In this document: positions 52,496 through 61,757 of the stretch, piece after piece
How the letters are laid out: each line of letters begins with the position of its first letter
How positions within the stretch are numbered: the stretch's first letter is position 1
Source of the DNA: Chloroflexota bacterium
GTDB lineage: Bacteria > Chloroflexota > Dehalococcoidia > Lucifugimonadales > GCA-2719675
NCBI GenBank assembly: GCA_002719675.1
Contig: PBID01000017.1
Location: forward strand, 1 to 62,075
Direction of reading: 5' to 3'
Length of the DNA stretch: 62,075 bases
Translations under genes and position numbers: made by a program
The notes under the pieces: generated by a model
Told to the model about the DNA's origin: nothing
Seen by the model: only the letters and a program-made list of their open reading frames with translations
The model's database searches: none

Positions 52496-54169
52496 ATGGG
52501 AAATATGTCTGGAGTACAATCAATTCTCGAAATATTTAAATCTAGAGAAGTTAGATATATTTTCGGAAATCCTGGTACTAGTGAAAGTCCTTTGATGCTT
52601 GAACTAGAAAAACATCCGGAGATTGAATATATTTTGGTACTTCAAGAAGGAGTAGCAATTGGAATGGCTGATTCATATGCGCGTTCCACAAAAAAATCCT
52701 CGATCGTAAATCTACATATAGAAACTGGTCTAGCAAACGGCATTAGCCTTTTGCATAATGCAAAAGAAAGCCGAACTCCAATAATTGTTACTGCAGGCAA
52801 TAAAGACATCAGAGAGATAGCAAATGGCCGAACTGATCTTGCAGAAATGGTAAGATTATTCACAAAATCTACAGCAGAAGTTACACATCCTGAACAAATA
52901 TTAACCTCACTTAGAAAAGCATTTAATGAAAGCATGAATCATCCTACAGGACCCGTTTTTGTTGGTTTTTCTGCAAACTCTTTAGATGAATTTCATCAAA
53001 TTGAAATCTCTGATGACATGCAAAAAACCAAAAAATTTCAACCTGACATGAATGCAATACAGGATTCTGTTGAGCTTCTTGCTACCGCAACTAATCCTGT
53101 AATATTAGTTGGAGATCAAGTATCTCAGTCCGACGCAACTAAAGAAGCAGTTCAAACTTCAGAAATTATTGGAGCTAAAGTTTTTGCAATGTCATTTTCA
53201 GGAGTCAATTTTCCAACAAACCATCCAAATTTTAGAGGAGATATCAAATTAGGATATCTAAACTCATTTCAAGCAATTGAAAAAGCTGATGTAATTTTAT
53301 CTATAGGAAAATTCACAGATGGATATTATATGTTCTCAAAACCGCGTTTAGAATACTTCAATCCAAGAACGAAATTAATCCACATGGATGTAGATTCAAC
53401 ATCAGTAGGAAATACTCAAAAAACAGAAGTGGGTTTAATAACTGATCCAAAGATTGGATTATCTATGCTAAATACCGCTCTCCAAAGTGAATTAACTACA
53501 AATCAAAAAGAAATATCAAAAACTAGAAATAAAAAATTATTAGATGAAAAAAAACTAATAGAAGAAACTAAAAAAATTCAAATAAAAAATAATTGGTCAA
53601 ATTCTCCTATGTCACCCACACGAATGATGTATGAAATTTCAAAAGTGCTTCCCAAAAATGCAATTCTAGTAGATGATTCTGTAACTTCAAGAGAATCAAT
53701 TTTTCAAACGATGAATTTCGACCAACCAAATACTTATTTTTCAGGATTCGGAGGAGCTATAGGATGGGGGATGGGAGCAGGGATAGGAGTCCAATTAAGT
53801 AATCCAAACAATCCTGTAGTTTGCATTATGGGAGATGGATCAGCGATGATGACCATTCAAGGGTTATGGACTGCTGCAAATTACAATATCCCTGTAGTGA
53901 ATATAATTTGCAATAATTCTTCTTATCGCGTCCTAAAAATAAACATGAATTATTATAAAAATCATGTCCTTAATAATCCATCTAAAGAAACTTCAAAATA
54001 TATCGGTATGAATTTCCCCGAAAGAATTAATTTCGAAGGTATTTCAAACTCTATCGGAGTTCAGGCACAAACTATTTCAAATCCAGAAAAATTATCTGAT
54101 GCAATAAAAAAATCATTCGATTCTGGAAAACCTTCACTAATTGATGTTCATATCAATGGTGAGATTTAA
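52496..54169 (+). CDS. thiamine-diphosphate enzyme, benzoylformate decarboxylase/acetolactate synthase-like
   Basis: The 557-residue enzyme has the ThDP family order: an N-terminal PYR domain with FGNPGTSES and QEGVAIGMADSYARS (conserved Glu), a middle Rossmann-like domain and a C-terminal PP domain with the metal motif GDGSAMMTIQGLW...NN. The short GNPGTSE opening is typical of benzoylformate decarboxylase-like and related 2-oxoacid enzymes rather than canonical acetolactate synthase. AAGGTGA precedes the ATG at 52496; an ATG three codons later is possible. The substrate is unknown. lipB follows after 24 bp. Confidence 0.8.
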   Translation: MGNMSGVQSILEIFKSREVRYIFGNPGTSESPLMLELEKHPEIEYILVLQEGVAIGMADSYARSTKKSSIVNLHIETGLANGISLLHNAKESRTPIIVTAGNKDIREIANGRTDLAEMVRLFTKSTAEVTHPEQILTSLRKAFNESMNHPTGPVFVGFSANSLDEFHQIEISDDMQKTKKFQPDMNAIQDSVELLATATNPVILVGDQVSQSDATKEAVQTSEIIGAKVFAMSFSGVNFPTNHPNFRGDIKLGYLNSFQAIEKADVILSIGKFTDGYYMFSKPRLEYFNPRTKLIHMDVDSTSVGNTQKTEVGLITDPKIGLSMLNTALQSELTTNQKEISKTRNKKLLDEKKLIEETKKIQIKNNWSNSPMSPTRMMYEISKVLPKNAILVDDSVTSRESIFQTMNFDQPNTYFSGFGGAIGWGMGAGIGVQLSNPNNPVVCIMGDGSAMMTIQGLWTAANYNIPVVNIICNNSSYRVLKINMNYYKNHVLNNPSKETSKYIGMNFPERINFEGISNSIGVQAQTISNPEKLSDAIKKSFDSGKPSLIDVHINGEI

Positions 54170-54193
54170 TTTATCAAAACAGGTAATCAATAA

Positions 54194-54901
54194 GTGGCAA
54201 ATAGTATTCAAATAGTTCCAATTGAAATGATGGAATATGCAGAGGGATATGAACTGCAAAAAAATTTGCATTCCCAGATGTTAAAAAATTCAGATGAAAA
54301 TTTGTTGCTTATATTGCAACATCCTCACGTTTATACACTTGGTAGACGAGCCAATCAAAACCATATCCTAATTAACAAAAAAGAGCTCGATAAATTAAAA
54401 ATCCAAACACATATTTCAAATAGAGGAGGAGAAATCACATACCATGGACCAGGGCAATTAGTAATCTATCCATTAATAAACATAAAACGATTAAAAATTT
54501 CTCCGATAGAATATATTCGAATCTTAGAAGATATAATTATTAACATTTTATCAGAACTCAATATCGATGCAGAACGAAAGAATGAATGCCCAGGAGGAGT
54601 CTGGGCAAACCAAAAAAAAATTGCTGCAATTGGAATACGAATCAGCCGTGGTATTACTTCACATGGATTCTCTTTAAATATATCTACAGATCTTTCATAC
54701 TTTAATCATATTATTCCATGTGGAAATCCCACAGAAACTTATACTTCTGTATCAGAAATCCTTGATACTGATATCCCTATATCAAAAATCAAAAAAATTA
54801 TTATCGAACAAATAAGTAAAAAATTAAACTTAATACCTAAACTAGTAAATGTCCAAAAATTTTATAAACAACACAGTATTACACCAATAAAATTGAGCTA
54901 A
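54194..54901 (+). CDS. lipB: lipoyl(octanoyl) transferase
   Basis: The 235-residue enzyme moves octanoyl from acyl-carrier protein onto lipoyl domains. Motifs: YTLGRRANQNH, RGGEITYHGPGQLVIYPLI, catalytic Lys in KKIAAIGIRISRGITSHGF and the Cys in IIPCGNPTETYTSV. The start is GTG 54194 preceded by AGGTAA. It partners lipA at 41984. Confidence 0.95.
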   Translation: MANSIQIVPIEMMEYAEGYELQKNLHSQMLKNSDENLLLILQHPHVYTLGRRANQNHILINKKELDKLKIQTHISNRGGEITYHGPGQLVIYPLINIKRLKISPIEYIRILEDIIINILSELNIDAERKNECPGGVWANQKKIAAIGIRISRGITSHGFSLNISTDLSYFNHIIPCGNPTETYTSVSEILDTDIPISKIKKIIIEQISKKLNLIPKLVNVQKFYKQHSITPIKLS

Positions 54902-54952
54902 ATACAATTACAATATTATCTAGTCCCTAAAATATTACAGAATGTACATAAA

Positions 54953-55855
54953 ATGAACTTCCTATCGATTAAAGATTTCTCAGGCTTAGAAATACTGGAT
55001 GCTATAAAAATAGCTCAATCCATCAAAAAAAATGGTTCAAAAAATTTGTTGGAAAATAAATTTATAGCTCTTATGTTTGACAAACCATCTCTAAGAACTC
55101 GAGTAAGTTTTGAAATAGGGATAAAAAGATTGGGCGGGGAAACAATTTATTTAAGCAAAGACGATGTAGGCCTTGGTACCAGAGAACCTGTATCAGACAT
55201 CGCAAAAGTATTAGATAGATGGGTTGACGGAATTGTAGCTAGAGTATTTTCACATCAATCTTTAGAAACTTTATCCAAAAACACAAATATCCCTGTAATA
55301 AATGCTCTTTCTGATTTAGAACATCCTTGCCAAGCTTTGGCTGACATACTAACAATATATGAAAAGAAAAAAACTTTTGAAAATATAAATGTCGCCTTCA
55401 TTGGAGATGGAAATAATGTTAGTTCAAGCCTAGCATTAGCTTGTTCTTTAGTTGGAGCAAATTTCATTTACGCATCTCCTGAAAATTATAAAATACCTAT
55501 TGAAATTTGGAAAACTGCAGAACAATATTCCAGACAATCAGGTACTAATGTCTCCTGGACAAATTCACCCGAAGAAGCAGCTAATAATTCTGATGTAATT
55601 TATACAGATGTATGGGCAAGTATGGGACAAGAAGAGGAAAAAGATTCAAGGAATCGAGATTTTCAAGGATTTCAAGTGACCCCTCAATTAATGTCTCTGG
55701 CAAAATCAGATGCTATCTTTATGCATGATATGCCAGCACATGAAGGTGAAGAAATAAGCAAGGGAATGTTACAACACCCAAATTCAGCTGTCTTTGATCA
55801 AGCTGAAAATCGTTTATACGCACAACAAGCAATCATTCAGAAAATATTTAGCTAA
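54953..55855 (+). CDS. argF: ornithine carbamoyltransferase
   Basis: The 300-residue enzyme makes citrulline from ornithine and carbamoyl phosphate. It has the carbamoyl-phosphate loop KPSLRTRVSFE, RVFSHQSLE, ALSDLEHPCQALAD and DVWASMGQE. The ornithine motif H-C-L-P reads H258-D-M-P261 (MHDMPAHEGEEI), so the usual catalytic cysteine is Asp. The rest of the sequence is an ordinary argF. It is 51 bp after lipB and 6 bp before der. Confidence 0.88.
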   Translation: MNFLSIKDFSGLEILDAIKIAQSIKKNGSKNLLENKFIALMFDKPSLRTRVSFEIGIKRLGGETIYLSKDDVGLGTREPVSDIAKVLDRWVDGIVARVFSHQSLETLSKNTNIPVINALSDLEHPCQALADILTIYEKKKTFENINVAFIGDGNNVSSSLALACSLVGANFIYASPENYKIPIEIWKTAEQYSRQSGTNVSWTNSPEEAANNSDVIYTDVWASMGQEEEKDSRNRDFQGFQVTPQLMSLAKSDAIFMHDMPAHEGEEISKGMLQHPNSAVFDQAENRLYAQQAIIQKIFS

Positions 55856-55861
55856 CATACA

Positions 55862-57187
55862 ATGTCTTCAAAGCCTGTAATTACAATAGTAGGACGACCA
55901 AACGTGGGGAAATCAACCCTGTTCAATAGGATTATCGGTAGTCAAACATCCATAATATCTTCAAAATCTGGAACCACAAGAGACAGAATTATAAGTGAAA
56001 CAAAATGGGGTGACAAAGAATTTATTTTAATCGATACAGGCGGTATTCAAGACAACAAAGAAAATGAATTGTCTGATGCTGTTAGACTTCAATCAATTAT
56101 TGGCATTGATGAATCGGATGCGATAATTATGGTTTTAGACGTTAAAGAAGAAATCACATCACTAGATTTGGACGTAGTCCAGATATTAAGAAAAACAAAC
56201 AAACCTATCGTCCTTGCTCTAAACAAAACTGACAATGTGAAATTAAATGATGAATTAGTTGATTTTTATCAATTAGGATTTGAAAAGCAAATAAAAATTA
56301 GTGCTTATCACAATATTGGCATTGATGACTTAATGACAGAAGTCATTTCAGAAATTCCAATAGAACACGGAAATGAATTTAATGAAACTGACGCTGATAT
56401 TAAGATTTCTATTGTAGGTAGGCCAAACGTGGGGAAATCACATCTTCTAAATGCTTTGACAAATGAAGAAAGAACAATCGTAAGTAATATCCCTGGTACT
56501 ACAAGAGATTCTATAGATTCTTTTATGAGTTATAAAGACAAACAAATCATGCTAATAGATACTGCAGGAATCAGAAGAAAAGGCCAAATAAAACCCGGTA
56601 TTGAAAAAGCCAGTGTGATTAGAACAATTAAAGCAGTATTAAGATCTGACGTTTCAATATTAATGATTGATGCTACAGAATTACTGACTAACCAAGATGC
56701 ACATGTTTTAGGATATGTTCTTGATCATTTTAGAAGTTTAGTAATTGCAATCAATAAATGGGATTTAGCAATAAAAAAAGGAATGAAAAAAGAAGAAACC
56801 CTTGAGAAAATCAAAGCTCAATTTCCTTTTGCAAAATTTGCAAAAATAATTTTTATATCTGCTAAAGAAAAAACAGGGTTGGAAGATCTTTTAGATGCTT
56901 CATTTACCGCCTTAAAAAATTGGAAAACAGAATTATCCCCTTATGATCTAAAAAAATTCGTTAGAGAAGCAATTTCAGCCTATCCACCAGCAACTACAGG
57001 ACGACATGCACTAAAAATATACGGTGTAAGGCAAACTGGTATTAGTCCACCAAGTTTAACTTTTTACGTAAACAATACAGAATTTATTCATTTTTCTTAT
57101 CAAAGATATCTCGAAAATTTCATGAGAAGTAAACATGATTTTGAAGGTACTCCAATAAAAATGTCTTTTAGAGGTCGCAAAAGATGA
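55862..57187 (+). CDS. der: ribosome-assembly GTPase Der (EngA)
   Basis: The 441-residue protein has two tandem GTPase domains, each with G1 (GRPNVGKSTLFN at about 10 and GRPNVGKSHLLN at about 185), G3 (DTGGIQD; DTAGIRRKG), G4 (NKTD; NKWD), then a C-terminal KH-like domain. It acts in 50S subunit assembly. The second G1 ends GKSH rather than GKSS. It overlaps plsY by 4 bp (ATGA). Confidence 0.96.
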   Translation: MSSKPVITIVGRPNVGKSTLFNRIIGSQTSIISSKSGTTRDRIISETKWGDKEFILIDTGGIQDNKENELSDAVRLQSIIGIDESDAIIMVLDVKEEITSLDLDVVQILRKTNKPIVLALNKTDNVKLNDELVDFYQLGFEKQIKISAYHNIGIDDLMTEVISEIPIEHGNEFNETDADIKISIVGRPNVGKSHLLNALTNEERTIVSNIPGTTRDSIDSFMSYKDKQIMLIDTAGIRRKGQIKPGIEKASVIRTIKAVLRSDVSILMIDATELLTNQDAHVLGYVLDHFRSLVIAINKWDLAIKKGMKKEETLEKIKAQFPFAKFAKIIFISAKEKTGLEDLLDASFTALKNWKTELSPYDLKKFVREAISAYPPATTGRHALKIYGVRQTGISPPSLTFYVNNTEFIHFSYQRYLENFMRSKHDFEGTPIKMSFRGRKR

Positions 57188-57789
57188 CCAATTTCATAAT
57201 ATTTGGAACCCTAAGTTATCTAATTGGAGCCATACCAATAGGATTAATATTAAGTAAATCCTTAAGAGGTATAGACATTAGAAATTACGGAAGTGGTAGC
57301 ATTGGGATGAGTAACATTCAGAGGAATTTAGGTAACTTCCCGGCAGCAGTGGTACTTACTTTAGATATGACAAAATCTTTTTTACCCATACTCTACGTAA
57401 GATATTTTCTTCCAGACCCTCAAATATTAGAAACTATTTCTGCCCTGGGTGCATTAACAGGACACTGTTGGCCAATTTTTGCAAAATTTAGAGGTGGCAG
57501 AGGAGTAGCAACAGGATGGGGAAGTTTATTAATATTATCTCCAATTACTGGAATCATCTCAGGAATCATTGGAATCCCAATTATAATAATGTATAAATTT
57601 ATTTCCCTTGGATCAATTATTGGCGCGACATCTGGATGTATTTCTATGATGTTATTATCCATAACCAGATATCATTCATTCGAATATTTATGGTATGCCT
57701 TGCTAGGAAATATCATCGTAGTTTACAAACATAAAGAAAACATACAACGATTACTTGAAGGAACTGAACGAAAAATTGGAAAAGCTTGA
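57184..57789 (+). CDS. plsY: PlsY-family glycerol-3-phosphate acyltransferase, paralogue 2
   Basis: The 201-residue protein has about five helices, YLIGAIPIGLILSKSL, RNYGSGSIGMSNIQRNLG and GHCWPIFAKFRGGRGVATGWG, closer to the PlsY consensus loops than the copy at 51850. It acylates glycerol 3-phosphate using acyl-phosphate. Overlaps with der (4 bp) and gpsA (35 bp at most) place it in the der-plsY-gpsA operon, matching its substrate supply by GpsA. Confidence 0.88.
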   Translation: MTNFIIFGTLSYLIGAIPIGLILSKSLRGIDIRNYGSGSIGMSNIQRNLGNFPAAVVLTLDMTKSFLPILYVRYFLPDPQILETISALGALTGHCWPIFAKFRGGRGVATGWGSLLILSPITGIISGIIGIPIIIMYKFISLGSIIGATSGCISMMLLSITRYHSFEYLWYALLGNIIVVYKHKENIQRLLEGTERKIGKA

Positions 57790-58795
57790 AAATATCACAA
57801 AACCGAAAATTGGAATTGTCGGAACCACTAGCTGGGGAACTGCTCTGTCTATAATTATTGCTCGTAATCACAAAAATATAACCTTATTTTCTAGATCAAT
57901 TTCTGAAGCTAATCAATTAAACAAAAAAAGGATTAACTCAAAACTTGGCGAAAACATAAAGATATCAAATAATATAATGATATCTAATATAAATAACAAA
58001 ATTAATAAATTAGACCTGATTATCATTGCAGTACCATCTCAAAAATTCAGAGAAAATGTTTTACAAATCAAAAAATACTTAAACCCTCAAACATTAATTG
58101 TTAGTGCAACTAAAGGCCTGGAAAAAAATACCTGCAAACGCATGTCAGAAATATTGGAAGAAGAATTAGGTTCATCAGTTTCAGAAAAAATTTGTGTTCT
58201 TTCAGGACCAAATTTAGCATTAGAAGTTGTAACACAGAAACATTCTTCTACAGTTTTAGCTTCAAAAAATATATCTACTGCAACACAGATTCAACAAATA
58301 TTAAATTCTAAAGAATTCAGAGCCTATACCAACTCCGATATTATTGGCGTAGAACTTGGTGGTGCATTAAAAAACATTATAGCTCTAGGTGCAGGAATAT
58401 GTGATGGCCTAAAAGTAGGAGATAATGCTAAAGCAGCATTTATTACTCGAGGTTTAAAAGAAATCACTCGTTTAGCAATATCTGTCGGTGCAAATCCAGA
58501 AACTCTATCAGGTTTATCTGGATTAGGAGATTTAATTGCCACATGTTCAAGCACACTAAGTAGAAACCATTCTGTAGGAGAAAAATTAGCTCAAGGAATA
58601 GATATCCAAACTATTCAACAATCTATGATTCATGTAGCTGAAGGTATTGAAACAGCTTCAGTTGCAGTACAATTAGCAAAAAAATTCGATGTAGAACTTC
58701 CAATAACAACAGGCATTAATTCTATTATTCAAAAAGAACTTTCTCTGACAGAAGCAATATCTAAGCTATTAGATAGAAACCCCTTACACGAATAA
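57755..58795 (+). CDS. gpsA: glycerol-3-phosphate dehydrogenase (NAD(P)+)
   Basis: The 346-residue enzyme makes sn-glycerol 3-phosphate from dihydroxyacetone phosphate. Motifs: nucleotide loop GIVGTTSWGTALS, VPSQKFRENV, SATKGLEKN, LSGPNLALEV, catalytic Lys in ELGGALKNIIALGAGICDGL and GLSGLGDLIATCSSTLSRNH. The start is unclear: TTG 57755 (used here) or TTG 57776 seven codons later, which would shorten the overlap with plsY. The product is the substrate of PlsY. Confidence 0.94.
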   Translation: MKELNEKLEKLENITKPKIGIVGTTSWGTALSIIIARNHKNITLFSRSISEANQLNKKRINSKLGENIKISNNIMISNINNKINKLDLIIIAVPSQKFRENVLQIKKYLNPQTLIVSATKGLEKNTCKRMSEILEEELGSSVSEKICVLSGPNLALEVVTQKHSSTVLASKNISTATQIQQILNSKEFRAYTNSDIIGVELGGALKNIIALGAGICDGLKVGDNAKAAFITRGLKEITRLAISVGANPETLSGLSGLGDLIATCSSTLSRNHSVGEKLAQGIDIQTIQQSMIHVAEGIETASVAVQLAKKFDVELPITTGINSIIQKELSLTEAISKLLDRNPLHE

Positions 58796-58800
58796 ACACG

Positions 58801-59550
58801 CTAACTTAATTCATAAAAAACATTCGAAATTGCTGAGATCGCAGCAGTTTCAGAACGTAAAATTAAATCTCCCAAAGATGCAGATTTAATACCTATAGAA
58901 TTAGCTAACTTAATCTCATCTGAAGAAAATCCTCCCTCAGGACCTACAAAAATATTTATAGAATGATCACTTCCTTTTAGGCTTTGTAGAACAGATTTAA
59001 GTTTTATTTTTTCTTCATTCTCCCACAATATTATAGAAAAACAATCTTGAGATTTTTTACACGCAATTTCATAAGAAACAGGATCAAAAAAACGGGGAAT
59101 ATCTGGACGTCCGCATTGTTCAGACGCTTCCTGAATTATTGATTTCCACCGAGAAATTTTATTATTCCCAATAGAAGAAGATTTTTTATCTAATTGAAAT
59201 ATCGATCTAGAAGAATAAAATGGTACAAAAGCAAATACTCCCAATTCAGTACATTTTTGTAACGCAACTTCAAATCTATTTTGTTTAATTAGTGAAATGA
59301 AAATCGTAATTTTAATTTTATTATCAGTATCGAGAGAAATTTTCTCCAAAAATTTAACACTACAAATCTTATTTGTTATATTTACTATTTTAACCTTATA
59401 GTCAAAACCTGACCCATCAAATATAACTGCCTGATCATTTACTTTACATCTCAAAACATAAATTAACTGCATGGAAATAGAATCAGGCAATTTTAAAATT
59501 CCATCTTGATCAAATATAATTTTATCTAAATAAAAACGATTGATTTGCAT
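58801..59550 (-). CDS. rsmE: 16S rRNA m3U1498 methyltransferase RsmE
   Basis: The 249-residue SPOUT methyltransferase modifies U1498 of 16S rRNA. Features: an N-terminal PUA-like domain (HRF-like QINRFYLDKI, HYVLRCK-like IYVLRCKVND), RSIFQLDKK, SEQCGRPDIPRF, VGPEGGFSSDEI and the knot segment LGDLILRSETAAI. Start ATG 59550 overlaps the prmA stop (TGATG) with GAGG upstream; an in-frame TTG at 59553 also exists. Converges with gpsA. Confidence 0.93.
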   Translation of the reverse strand: MQINRFYLDKIIFDQDGILKLPDSISMQLIYVLRCKVNDQAVIFDGSGFDYKVKIVNITNKICSVKFLEKISLDTDNKIKITIFISLIKQNRFEVALQKCTELGVFAFVPFYSSRSIFQLDKKSSSIGNNKISRWKSIIQEASEQCGRPDIPRFFDPVSYEIACKKSQDCFSIILWENEEKIKLKSVLQSLKGSDHSINIFVGPEGGFSSDEIKLANSIGIKSASLGDLILRSETAAISAISNVFYELS

Positions 59551-60452
59551 CAATTATCCTCTTTACGTAGAAGTAAAGTTATCCAACCTTCTAAATCTTT
59601 TTCTTTAACAATTTTAAATCGAGATAATTTTATTTTGTCACGAATGAAATTTAATTTATTTTTCATAAATCCAGATGCAATAAAATATCCACCTTGATTT
59701 AACAGATTTTCTACATAATTAAAATTGTCAACAACTACTTCAGCAGAAACATTTACAACACATATGTCAAAAGAATCTTGAGTTTTAAAATCTTCCACAG
59801 AATTTTCATAAATGAAAATTTGACCATCTAGATCATTCATAGAAACATTACTTTTTGCACCCTGAACAGCAAATTGATCAATATCAATACCTACTGAGTC
59901 AAATGCCCCATACTTACATCCTAAAATTAGCAATACTGCTGATCCGCATCCAATATCAATTATTCGATCACCTTTGCGAACAATATCTTCTAAAAACTCG
60001 ATACAACCTTTGGTAGTTGGATGATGCCCCGTACCAAATGCCATTCCAGGTTCTAATCTAACCACAATTTCTTCTTCAGTTGATTCATATTCAATCCAAT
60101 TAGGAACAATCACTGAATATTTACCTATTCGTAATAATGGAAAATGTTTCTTCCAAATTTCATCCCAATCTTCATTTTTGATATCTTTCGTTTGAATCTT
60201 TCCAATACTGCCTAATTGAGAAATTAATTTGACTGAAACATCAATATAACCAAATTTTTCTTCTAAAGTCTGGTCTTTCAATAAATATGTAGTTAATTTA
60301 CTAGAAAATGAATCTTTTTGTTGGGTAATATTTTCTGAAGATTCTTGAGTAGTTTCAATGGATACCCCTTTAAACCCATATCTGAAAAAAATATGAGATA
60401 AAGGTTCAACAAATTCTGAAGGTACCTCAATGCTAACTTCTAGCCAATCCAA
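59550..60452 (-). CDS. prmA: ribosomal protein L11 methyltransferase PrmA
   Basis: The 300-residue enzyme trimethylates L11. N-terminal domain: LDWLEVSIEVPSEFVEPL; catalytic domain with PGMAFGTGHHPTTKGCIEFLE and DIGCGSAVLLILGCKYGA for SAM binding and VVNVSAEV near the active site. A frame from TTG 60470 exists, but GGAGGTG lies five bases before TTG 60452, which is preferred. It lies between dnaJ (41 bp gap) and rsmE, a conserved arrangement. Confidence 0.93.
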   Translation of the reverse strand: MDWLEVSIEVPSEFVEPLSHIFFRYGFKGVSIETTQESSENITQQKDSFSSKLTTYLLKDQTLEEKFGYIDVSVKLISQLGSIGKIQTKDIKNEDWDEIWKKHFPLLRIGKYSVIVPNWIEYESTEEEIVVRLEPGMAFGTGHHPTTKGCIEFLEDIVRKGDRIIDIGCGSAVLLILGCKYGAFDSVGIDIDQFAVQGAKSNVSMNDLDGQIFIYENSVEDFKTQDSFDICVVNVSAEVVVDNFNYVENLLNQGGYFIASGFMKNKLNFIRDKIKLSRFKIVKEKDLEGWITLLLRKEDN

Positions 60453-60493
60453 ATTAACACCTCCATACAATCTACTTTGTCAAATAGAAGTTA

Positions 60494-61630
60494 TTAATTT
60501 TCATATCCAAAAACTTTTTTTAACTTATCAAACCATTTATAAGTATTCTCATTGTCATCACTTGGTTCTTGAATAGTCTTAGAAAGATCATCAAACAATC
60601 TTTTTTGCTCATCAGTTAATTGATCAGGTGTAACAACCATTACAATAACAAGCTGATCTCCTCTTCGATTATTATTTCTAAGATGAGTGATACCTGAATC
60701 TTTTAAACGAATTACATCACCGGTTTGAGTACCTTTGGGAATTTGTATTTCACTTTGACCATCCAATGTGGGAACTTGCAATTTTGCACCCAACACAGCA
60801 GAAGTAATACTTATACGTTTTCTAAAAATAACTTCATTACCCTCTCTGAAAAAATATTCATGAGGTTTAACATTAATTACTACAAATAAATCTCCTGCAT
60901 AGCCTTTGTTTATACCAGCTTCCCCTTCATTTTTGATTCTTACTTTCATTCCAGATTCTATTCCACCAGGAATAGAGACTTCTATTTTACGAGATTTTAA
61001 TTCCTGACCAGATCCTTGGCATCCAGAACATACATTAACAATTACAGTTCCTTCACCATGGCATCTTTCACATGCTGTAACTTGTACAAACTGGCCAAAC
61101 ATGCTCTGCTGAGATCTCTTAACTTCTCCAGTACCTGCACAATTCATACAAGTAATAGGTTTACTTCCTGGCTCACTTCTAGACCCATTACATTTCCCAC
61201 ATGACTCCGTTCTTTCAAGATCAATTGTTTTTTTGACCCCAAAAGCAGCATCTTCAAAGCTAATTGATATCTGAACTTGTATATCAGCCCCTCTTGAACG
61301 AGTATTGCGTTGCCTTGTATTTCCTCCACCAAAAAATGCATCAAAAATATCTCCAAAACCACCAAAGTTCTCAAACCCATCAAAACCTACACCACCAGCA
61401 CCTTCTACTCCAGCATGTCCAAAACGATCATATTTTGCACGTTTATCGGGATCAATCAAAACTTGATAAGCTTCATTAACTTCTTTAAATTTTTCAGAAG
61501 CATCTTTATCTTTATTACGATCAGGATGATATTTAAGAGCGAGTTTTCGAAAAGCCTTTTTAATATCCTCTTCAGTAGAATCTCTTGATATTCCAAGAAC
61601 TTCGTAATAATCTTTTTTCTTTGTTGTCAT
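60494..61630 (-). CDS. dnaJ: chaperone DnaJ (zinc-finger type)
   Basis: The 378-residue co-chaperone has J domain ([20 protein letters not shown] in KYHPDRNKD), a Gly-rich linker ([20 protein letters not shown]), a zinc domain with four C-x2-C-x-G repeats ([31 protein letters not shown]) and C-terminal peptide-binding domains. It stimulates DnaK. First gene of dnaJ-prmA-rsmE. dnaK and grpE are not in the window. An 18-bp palindrome lies 33 bp upstream. Confidence 0.96.
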   Translation of the reverse strand: MTTKKKDYYEVLGISRDSTEEDIKKAFRKLALKYHPDRNKDKDASEKFKEVNEAYQVLIDPDKRAKYDRFGHAGVEGAGGVGFDGFENFGGFGDIFDAFFGGGNTRQRNTRSRGADIQVQISISFEDAAFGVKKTIDLERTESCGKCNGSRSEPGSKPITCMNCAGTGEVKRSQQSMFGQFVQVTACERCHGEGTVIVNVCSGCQGSGQELKSRKIEVSIPGGIESGMKVRIKNEGEAGINKGYAGDLFVVINVKPHEYFFREGNEVIFRKRISITSAVLGAKLQVPTLDGQSEIQIPKGTQTGDVIRLKDSGITHLRNNNRRGDQLVIVMVVTPDQLTDEQKRLFDDLSKTIQEPSDDNENTYKWFDKLKKVFGYEN

Positions 61631-61663
61631 TATTTATACCTAAAAACACAAATCTAAAACAAA

Positions 61664-61681
61664 TATAAATACGTATTTATA
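61664..61681. promoter_or_regulatory. 18-bp perfect palindrome upstream of dnaJ
   Basis: TATAAATACGTATTTATA is self-complementary over 18 bp. On the minus strand a TATAAT -10 hexamer (61688-61683) sits directly beside it, so the palindrome occupies the initial transcribed region of dnaJ. It is not CIRCE or HAIR. Operator role is inference. Confidence 0.45.
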
Positions 61682-61757
61682 AATTATATAACGAAACCGA
61701 AAAGATAACCCCTATTTAAATTAATAATTAAATTATTAATTTCGTGTATAACAAAAA

